Origin: CAYNXB01 sp964401045
GTDB taxonomy: Bacteria; Pseudomonadota; Alphaproteobacteria; Sphingomonadales; Sphingomonadaceae
Assembly: GCA_964401045.1 (NCBI GenBank)
Contig: CAYNXB010000041.1
Location: forward strand, 1-21,975
Reading direction: 5' to 3'
DNA length: 21,975 bases
Shown here: in pieces, positions 15,717-21,975 of the stretch
Layout of the letters: every line of letters starts with the position of its first letter
How positions within the stretch are numbered: position 1 is the stretch's first letter
The notes under the pieces: generated by a model
Seen by the model: the letters and a program-made list of their open reading frames with translations, nothing else
The model's database searches: none
What the model was told of the DNA's origin: nothing
Position numbers and translations under genes: made by a program

Positions 15717-15745
15717 TCACATCACCAAGCTGTGACGGCTCGTGG

Positions 15746-15760
15746 TTAAGATCGCGTTAT
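15746..15760. promoter_or_regulatory. CtrA-like binding box upstream of the tadG operon
   Basis: TTAA-N7-TTAT at 15746-15760 matches the alphaproteobacterial CtrA consensus TTAA-N7-TTAA with one mismatch. It lies about 75 bp before the tadG start. CtrA is known to control pilus and flagellar genes in alphaproteobacteria, so the position makes sense. A single near-match in GC-rich DNA is suggestive, not proof. Confidence 0.45.
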
Positions 15761-16106
15761 TCGGGGGGGCGGAATTTGCGGTTCGGTTCGGGCTGGGTTT
15801 CGGAGGCGCCGCTGTGCTTTCCTACACGGCCGGTTTTCGCCAAACCCGCCCATCGCTCTTTCACATCGTGGTCGGTACGCTAGCGAGACGAAGGGCATTC
15901 TGAAGGTCACACATCGGTGCTTCCGTTTGCAGCGCCAACAGCGTTAAAGCGTCTATTTCCCAGTCACTTGTTTCCTATGATCCGCCAGAAAGTCACAGTG
16001 TTCCAGTGGCCTTTCGCCGTCACTCGCATGGCTGCGCTTGCCCCCTTCCCCGCCGCCGCCTATCTGCGCGGCAATTCCTCCAGCGCCAGATTCCCGAAGG
16101 ACCACC

Positions 16107-17786
<1,680 letters not shown>

Positions 17787-17787
17787 C

Positions 17788-18054
17788 ATGATCGCCCTGC
17801 GCCTCACGGTTTACGGCCGGGTGCAGGGCGTGTTCTACCGGAACTGGACAGTACGCACCGCGCGGCAGCTCAGGCTGGCCGGATGGGTGCGCAACTGCTC
17901 CGACGGCACCGTCGCCGCGCATGTCGAGGGCGATGAGGCGGCGGTGCATCAGATGATCGCGCTGATGCGCTCAGGTCCGCCCGACGCGGTGGTCGAGCGG
18001 ATCGATGAGCGGGAATGCGCGCTGGAAATGCCGGACGGCTTTGGCAGGAGATGA
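17788..18054 (+). CDS. acyP: Acylphosphatase
   Basis: This 88-residue enzyme hydrolyses carboxyl-phosphate bonds such as in acetyl or carbamoyl phosphate. The signature GRVQGVFYRNWT (10-21) contains the phosphate-binding R18, and GWVRNCSDGTVAAHVEG (32-48) contains the catalytic N36. The length is normal for a single-domain member. The ATG follows the ettA stop by one base, so the two are coupled. The C-terminal part after residue 75 (ALEMPDGFGRR) is slightly diverged from the usual F-x-I-x-Y ending. Confidence 0.95.
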   Translation: MIALRLTVYGRVQGVFYRNWTVRTARQLRLAGWVRNCSDGTVAAHVEGDEAAVHQMIALMRSGPPDAVVERIDERECALEMPDGFGRR

Positions 18055-18079
18055 TCCATTCACGCTGGGGGCTACAAAC

Positions 18080-18113
18080 CTGAACGTTCAGCTATATAGG
18101 CGGTTCAGTTAAC
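18080..18113 (+). promoter_or_regulatory. Palindrome and GTTCAG repeats upstream of the RcnB-like gene
   Basis: CTGAACGTTCAG (18080-18091) is a perfect 12-bp palindrome. A third GTTCAG occurs at 18103-18108, 17 bp downstream of the first, with TATATA (18093-18098) between them. CGGTT (18101-18105) and AACCG (18110-18114) also face each other. It could be a dyad operator. It also loosely fits an EcfG-type stress promoter (GGAAC-N16-CGTT, here TGAAC-N16-GGTT). It sits 75-110 bp before the gene. Confidence 0.45.
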
Positions 18114-18188
18114 CGACAGCCGAATCCGGATATTCCGTCACCACGGGCCGCCTCCCACTCAGCGGCACTCGCGAACATGGAGAGCCGC

Positions 18189-19100
18189 ATGAACATCCAT
18201 CGACTGTTGAAGACGGGAGGCCTTGCCGCGCTCGCCGCCGCATTGGCGGTGACCGCGCTTCCCACCGAAGCCCTCGCCCAATCCCGCGACCAGCAGCAAA
18301 GCTGGTCGCGGGGCGACAACAACAACCGCAACGAGCGTCGCGCCGCGCGCGTCGAGAATCGTGGTGACCAGCGGGCCGCACGGGTCGAACGCCAAGGCGA
18401 TCGCCGCGCCGCCCGTGTGGAACGACAGGGCGACCGCGCTGCGAACCGCGCTGCCGCCGCCGGCCGTCCGGTCCGCGCCGAGCGGATCGACAACCGTAGC
18501 GAACGGACCGCCCGCCGGATCGACCGGTCGAGCGAACGCACCGCGCAGCACATCGATCGCCGCACCGACAACCGCGCGACGCGCATCGCCAGCCGCGACG
18601 ACCGACGCGGCTCGTACGAGCGCAACCGCACCTACCGCGGTGACCGCAACGGTTCCTACCAGAACCGCAACGGAAACTGGCAGACCCGCGACAACAACCG
18701 CCGGTGGGACAACCGCCGCGGGAATGACAACCGTCGCTGGAACGACAACCGGCGTGGCAACGACAACCGCTGGCGCGGCAACGACAACCGCCGGTGGGAC
18801 CGCAACTGGCACAGCAACAACCGCTACAACTGGCGTTCCTGGCGCAGCAACCACCGCGATCTCTATCGCTGGGGCCGCTACTACGCGCCGTACCGGGACT
18901 ACAGCTACCGCCGGCTGAGCATCGGCTTCACCCTCGGCTCGCTGTTCTATTCGAACCGCTACTGGATCAACGATCCGTACCAGTATCGCCTGCCCGAAGC
19001 CTACGGCCCGTACCGCTGGGTCCGCTATTACGACGACGCGCTGCTGGTCGATACCTACACCGGCGAAGTGGTCGATGTGATCAACGACTTCTTCTGGTAA
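18189..19100 (+). CDS. RcnB-like secreted protein with Arg/Asn-rich repeats
   Basis: This 303-residue protein begins with a signal peptide (MNIHRLLKTGGLAALAAALAVTALPTEALA). The C-terminal part (about 262-303, YQYRLPEAYGPYRWVRYYDDALLVDTYTGEVVDVI) matches the RcnB family, periplasmic proteins first linked to nickel/cobalt efflux control. Between them lie two repetitive zones: 52-140 with an 11-residue period (AARVERQGDRR-type units, then RIDRSSERTAQ-type units), and 171-204 with tandem RWDNRRGNDN-type units. The protein is extremely basic. The start at 18189 has GGAGAG 4 bp upstream; an ATG four codons earlier overlaps that site and is rejected. A palindrome-rich upstream region precedes it and a strong terminator follows it. 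A metal role is family inference. Confidence 0.82.
   Translation: MNIHRLLKTGGLAALAAALAVTALPTEALAQSRDQQQSWSRGDNNNRNERRAARVENRGDQRAARVERQGDRRAARVERQGDRAANRAAAAGRPVRAERIDNRSERTARRIDRSSERTAQHIDRRTDNRATRIASRDDRRGSYERNRTYRGDRNGSYQNRNGNWQTRDNNRRWDNRRGNDNRRWNDNRRGNDNRWRGNDNRRWDRNWHSNNRYNWRSWRSNHRDLYRWGRYYAPYRDYSYRRLSIGFTLGSLFYSNRYWINDPYQYRLPEAYGPYRWVRYYDDALLVDTYTGEVVDVINDFFW
18342..18440 (+). repeat. 33-bp tandem repeats coding 11-residue units
   Basis: Three successive 33-bp units encode AARVENRGDQR, AARVERQGDRR and AARVERQGDRA. The codons differ between units, so the period is kept mainly at the protein level. The 11-residue rhythm resumes further on at residues 99-140. Confidence 0.75.
18690..18800 (+). 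repeat. Imperfect tandem repeats coding RW/N/D-rich units
   Basis: GACAACCG-type cores recur every 15-33 bp through this stretch and encode repeats of the type NRRWDNRRGNDN. A near-identical block (ACAACCGCCGGTGGGAC) occurs at both ends of the stretch, which suggests expansion by duplication. Confidence 0.65.
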
Positions 19101-19139
19101 GCTATCCTGCCGCGTGAGTGGACCGGCAGGAGAACCCGG

Positions 19140-19171
19140 AAACCCCCGTCCTCACCGGCGGGGGTTTCTTT
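19140..19171 (+). terminator. Rho-independent terminator after the RcnB-like gene
   Basis: AAACCCCCG (19140-19148) pairs with CGGGGGTTT (19159-19167) over a 10-nt loop and is followed by CTTT. It ends the RcnB-like transcript 40 bp past its stop. It also argues that the next gene starts downstream of this structure. Confidence 0.85.
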
Positions 19172-19201
19172 ATGCGCCTGTCCCCCGCTAAACGTGGCGA
19201 A

Positions 19202-19873
19202 ATGCCGCACGCCGCCGAATCCGTCCCTGACCGTGACCCGTTGAAGCGGATCGGCGCGGCAGTGCGCAAGCGGCTCGCGGCCAACCCCCAGATCTATCGC
19301 GTGCCGACCGACAAGGCGGAGATCTTCGCGCTCGGCGATTTTCTCTCGCCCCGCGAATGCCAGCGCCTGGTGGCGATGATCGACACGGTCGCCAGGCCCT
19401 CGGCAGTCTACGACAGCGAATACGACGGCAGCTTCCGCACCTCCTATTCCGGCAATGTCGATCCCCACGATTCCCTCGTGCGCCGTATCACCCGGCGGAT
19501 CGACGACCTTCTCGGCATCGACCCTGCGCTCGGCGAGACGGTGCAGGGCCAGCGCTACCTCCCCGGGCAGGAGTTCAAGAGCCACTTCGACTGGTTCGAC
19601 ACTGGCAGCGACTACTGGAAGCGGGAGAAAGTCCGCGGCGGGCAGCGTTCGTGGACCGCAATGGCATTCCTCAATCCGGTGGCAGGCGGCGGCTCCACCG
19701 ACTTCACCAAGCTCGGCATCTCGATCCAGCCTCAGCCCGGTGCCTTGCTGATCTGGAACAACGCCGACCTCGACGGCGCGCCCAACGACTGGACGATGCA
19801 CGCAGGCACGCCGGTGACGGAAGGCGTGAAGTACATCATCACCAAGTGGTACCGGGTCCGGCCGTGGGGCTGA
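19202..19873 (+). CDS. 2-oxoglutarate/Fe(II)-dependent oxygenase of the prolyl 4-hydroxylase type
   Basis: This 223-residue enzyme belongs to the P4Hc superfamily. The Fe(II) triad is H128 and D130 in QEFKSHFDWF with distal H200 in TMHAGTPV; K210 in GVKYIITKWYR would bind the 2-oxoglutarate C5 carboxylate. GETVQGQRYLPGQ and GGQRSWTAMAFLN are further family blocks. Members hydroxylate proline or other residues in proteins; the target here is unknown. The ATG at 19202 is preferred because the longer readings (ATG at 19172 and upstream) begin within or before the terminator. The start 19202 gives a sensible N-terminus, but no strong ribosome site is seen. The gene converges on lysS with 36 bp between them. 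Confidence 0.9.
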   Translation: MPHAAESVPDRDPLKRIGAAVRKRLAANPQIYRVPTDKAEIFALGDFLSPRECQRLVAMIDTVARPSAVYDSEYDGSFRTSYSGNVDPHDSLVRRITRRIDDLLGIDPALGETVQGQRYLPGQEFKSHFDWFDTGSDYWKREKVRGGQRSWTAMAFLNPVAGGGSTDFTKLGISIQPQPGALLIWNNADLDGAPNDWTMHAGTPVTEGVKYIITKWYRVRPWG

Positions 19874-19909
19874 TTCCTTTTTGCGCTACCGCTTCGCTGC
19901 TTGAGCGCG

Positions 19910-21508
19910 TCAGCGCGCCAGCGCCTCCGCGATCAGCCGCCTGGTGTTGGCGACGCCGTAGAGCGCGACGAAGCTGCCCATGCGCGGCCCCTGCGAAGAG
20001 CCGAGCAGCGTCTCGTACAGCGCCTTGAACCAGTCGCGCAGGGATTCGAAGCCGAACGCCTCGTCCTTGCCGATCTCATAGATCGCGGTCTGCAGGTCTT
20101 CGGCCGATGCGTCCTCACCGAAGCGGGCGAGAGCGCCATCGAGCGCCTTCAATGCCGCCGCCTCGTTCCCCGTCGGCGCGCGCTTCGCGAGCGTTGGGGC
20201 GATAAAATCGCGGACGTAGGCAATCGCCCCACCGACCAGCGCATCCAGCTCGGGGTGTTTTGCCGGATCGGCGTCTTCGAGGTAGTTGCCGAGATAGCTC
20301 CACACCTGCTCGCGCGTCGCCTCGCCGCCGAGCACGCCGACGAGGTTGAGCAACAAGCCGAAGCTCACCGGCAACCCATCGCCATCGCCGCCGTGGTAAC
20401 CGTTCGCGCGCAGCAAGTGCCACACCGCGTTGCCGAGCTGCTGTTCGACCGGCTGCGAGGGAATTTTCTCCCGGAACTGCCAGTATTCGTCGACCGCCTT
20501 GGGAATGATCCCGGGATGGAGCGTCTTGGCGCTCTTGGGGTCGCGGTAGAGATAGAAGCCGAGGCTTTCCTCGCTGCCATACCGCAACCATTCCTCGATC
20601 GTCAGGCCGTTGCCCTTCGACTTGGAGATCTTCTCCCCCTTCTCGTCGAGGAACAGCTCGTAGATCATCCCTTCCGGCTTCCTGCCGCCGAGGATCTTCG
20701 CGATCTTGCCCGACTGGGTGACGCTGTCGGTCAGATCCTTGCCGCACATCTCGTAATCGACGCCCAGCGCGACCCAGCGCATCGCCCAGTCGACCTTCCA
20801 TTGCAGCTTGGCCGCGCCGCCGAAGATCGATTGCTCGACGGTCTGTCCCTCATCCTCGAAGCGCACGATGCCCTTGGCCGCATCCACCACCTCGACCGGC
20901 ACTTGCAGCACCGCGCCGCTCGTGGGGCTGATCGGAAGGACTGGTGAATAGGTCTGCCGGCGTTCCTCCCGCAAGGTCGGCAGCATCACGTCCATGATCG
21001 CATCGTAATGCGTCAGCACGTTGGCGAGCGGCGCATCGAACCGGCCCGAGTTGTAGCAATCCGATGCGGCGACGAATTCATAGTCGAAGCCGAAGCGGTC
21101 GAGGAAATCGCGCAGCATCGCGTTGTTGTGATGCGCGAAGCTTTCGAACCCGGCGTTGAACGGGTCCGGCAGGCGGCTGAGCGGCTTGCCGAGGTTGGCT
21201 CGCAGCATCTCGGCATTCGGAATGTTGTCCGGCACCTTGCGCAGCCCATCCATGTCGTCGCTGAACGCGATCAGCCGCGTCGGCGCCCCGCCGGTGAGCG
21301 CCTCGTAGGCCCGGCGGACGAGCGTGGTGCGCAGGACTTCCTGAAAGGTGCCGATGTGCGGCAGGCCGGACGGGCCATAACCCGTTTCGAACACCACCGC
21401 CTCTCCACCGGGCTTGTCCTCGGGAAACCGTTTGGCGAGCCGCTGCGCCTCCTGGAACGGCCAGGCCTTGGAGGTGCGGGCGGCTTCGATCAGGGCAGTA
21501 TCGGTCAT
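19910..21508 (-). CDS. lysS: Class I lysyl-tRNA synthetase
   Basis: This 532-residue enzyme charges tRNA-Lys using the class I Rossmann-fold catalytic core. The HIGH-type motif is GPSGLPHIG (45-53), and the KMSKS-type motif is EKISKSKG (292-299), both in place. Further family blocks include IAFSDDMDGLRKVPDN and the helical anticodon-binding C-terminus. The class I form occurs in archaea and in a minority of bacteria, including alphaproteobacteria, whereas most bacteria use class II. The ATG at 21508 (MTDTALIEAA) is preferred to a TTG at 21544. The 71-bp gap upstream to the HTH gene on the same strand leaves room for its own promoter. No class II copy is seen in the window. Confidence 0.96.
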   Translation of the reverse strand: MTDTALIEAARTSKAWPFQEAQRLAKRFPEDKPGGEAVVFETGYGPSGLPHIGTFQEVLRTTLVRRAYEALTGGAPTRLIAFSDDMDGLRKVPDNIPNAEMLRANLGKPLSRLPDPFNAGFESFAHHNNAMLRDFLDRFGFDYEFVAASDCYNSGRFDAPLANVLTHYDAIMDVMLPTLREERRQTYSPVLPISPTSGAVLQVPVEVVDAAKGIVRFEDEGQTVEQSIFGGAAKLQWKVDWAMRWVALGVDYEMCGKDLTDSVTQSGKIAKILGGRKPEGMIYELFLDEKGEKISKSKGNGLTIEEWLRYGSEESLGFYLYRDPKSAKTLHPGIIPKAVDEYWQFREKIPSQPVEQQLGNAVWHLLRANGYHGGDGDGLPVSFGLLLNLVGVLGGEATREQVWSYLGNYLEDADPAKHPELDALVGGAIAYVRDFIAPTLAKRAPTGNEAAALKALDGALARFGEDASAEDLQTAIYEIGKDEAFGFESLRDWFKALYETLLGSSQGPRMGSFVALYGVANTRRLIAEALAR

Positions 21509-21579
21509 GAATGGGGCTTTTGCGGAGAGGAACGGCGAGCGCAAGTGCGGGAAGTGACGCCTGTGACAGTGTCCAGAGA

Positions 21580-21954
21580 CTAAAACCGCTCGAAACCGTC
21601 ACCTTGGAGGCGCGAACCGTCGCCTTGCGACGCCAGAGTGTCGCCCTGGCGGCGAAGACTGTCACTTTGCAAACCCGGAAGTGTCGCCTTGCGTGGGCAA
21701 GGTGACGGTTTGCGCGCCGCGCCGCGCCGCCGCGCCCGCCCGATCGCCTGTGCCTTAACCCAGGCCTCGGCCAAAGCAGGAACCCGCCCCTTGAGACGAT
21801 AGGCCGATTGCCGCGTCATGCCGACCGCCCGCGCCGCCGCGGCGACCTTGCCGTGCTGCGCAAGCGCCTGAAGGAAGGCGAACGCCTTGTTGTCGGTCCA
21901 GCGATAGTCGGCGGCGGGGCGCGGCATGCGCGCGTCGGGTGCGGGATGCGTCAT
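21580..21954 (-). CDS. Small helix-turn-helix protein with repetitive C-terminal tail
   Basis: This 124-residue protein has a helix-turn-helix-like core (about 19-70, WTDNKAFAFLQALAQHGKVAAAARAVGMTRQSAYRLK), the type found in small sphingomonad proteins of unknown function. A basic linker follows (RARRRGAARKPSPCPRK). The last 30 residues (95-124) are heptads of the form x-Q-G-D-x-x-x, encoded by 21-bp DNA repeats. The repeats look like a later addition to the HTH core. The ATG at 21954 lacks a clear ribosome site; an in-frame Met at codon 10 (21927) is a possible start. The function is unknown; DNA binding is inferred from the core. Confidence 0.7.
   Translation of the reverse strand: MTHPAPDARMPRPAADYRWTDNKAFAFLQALAQHGKVAAAARAVGMTRQSAYRLKGRVPALAEAWVKAQAIGRARRRGAARKPSPCPRKATLPGLQSDSLRRQGDTLASQGDGSRLQGDGFERF
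21593..21711. repeat. 21-bp tandem repeat array flanked by a 13-bp inverted repeat
   Basis: On the plus strand, GTC(A/G)C(C/T)(T/C)TG cores start at 21598, 21619, 21640, 21661 and 21683, giving periods of 21, 21, 21 and 22 bp. The one extra base puts the last unit out of frame in the HTH gene. AAACCGTCACCTT (21593-21605) and AAGGTGACGGTTT (21699-21711) are exact inverted copies enclosing the array. Confidence 0.8.
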
Positions 21955-21975
21955 CCGGCAGGATGAAGCAGATTG

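Larger units (their letters stand above)
15672..16106. other. Gene-free divergent region between tadG-like operon and ettA
   Basis: These 435 bp hold no convincing coding region. On the tadG side there is a hairpin (15697-15716) and a CtrA-like box (15746-15760). On the ettA side a TATGAT at 15976-15981 could be a -10 element, but I see no good -35. The rest has no clear structure. Both promoters of the divergent transcripts must lie here. Confidence 0.6.

Noticed and set aside
19118..19201. Longer N-terminus for the 2OG oxygenase
   Set aside because: The upstream starts lie before or at the edge of a strong terminator hairpin, and the extra residues have no family support.
21511..21705. Plus-strand 64-codon ORF with a heptad pattern across the repeat array
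   Set aside because: The pattern follows from the 21-bp DNA period; the minus-strand gene has a convincing HTH core, and this frame has no start support.
21593..21711. CRISPR array
   Set aside because: The period is only 21 bp, there are no distinct unique spacers, and the array lies within a coding frame.

Overview
The window reads as chromosomal DNA of a GC-rich alphaproteobacterium, most likely of the order Sphingomonadales (Erythrobacteraceae or Sphingomonadaceae). The main reasons are the aroQ-accB-accC gene order, a class I lysyl-tRNA synthetase, an orphan holin of the gene-transfer-agent type, a cytoplasmic MYFDDRLATVL-type histidine kinase paired with a polysaccharide deacetylase, and an RcnB-type Arg/Asn-rich secreted protein. 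This placement comes from family knowledge, not a database search.

Layout. 1-886 (minus): yajC followed by the start of secD, the head of the Sec accessory operon, cut by the window edge. 1078-1154: tRNA-Pro(GGG) with a promoter and a strong downstream hairpin. 1227-3646: a fumarylacetoacetate-hydrolase-family enzyme (minus), a GTA-type holin (plus) and an exported metallo-beta-lactamase-fold hydrolase (minus). 3793-6132 (plus): aroQ, accB and accC, linking the shikimate pathway with the first step of fatty acid synthesis. 6154-8749: a periplasmic TonB-C-like protein, a small periplasmic protein, and an Lrp/AsnC regulator followed closely by a two-TM protein. 8992-11674 (plus): a histidine kinase with a good H box but an apparently degenerate ATP-binding domain, abutting a polysaccharide deacetylase that lacks any ordinary start codon. 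11730-11904: tRNA-Ile2(CAT) and tRNA-Pro(TGG).

12000-15671 (minus) is a tightly overlapping four-gene operon: a TadG-like von Willebrand protein, two TadE/F-type pseudopilin-like proteins, and a very acidic membrane-anchored protein. A CtrA-like box lies in its upstream region. 15672-16106 is the only gene-free stretch over 300 bp. 16107-18054 (plus): ettA and an acylphosphatase. 18189-19873: the RcnB-like protein, a clear Rho-independent terminator, and a 2-oxoglutarate/Fe(II) oxygenase. 19910-21508 (minus): lysS (class I). 21580-21954 (minus): a small helix-turn-helix protein whose 3' end is built of 21-bp tandem repeats.

Most of the window is housekeeping. I see no prophage, IS element, CRISPR array or toxin-antitoxin pair. 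The parts that deserve a second look are the pseudokinase-like histidine protein with its deacetylase partner, the small tad-minor-pilin operon with its acidic fourth protein, the hendecad-repeat RcnB protein with its palindromic upstream region, and the tandem-repeat tail of the terminal HTH gene. None of these is proven to be a new system from sequence alone.
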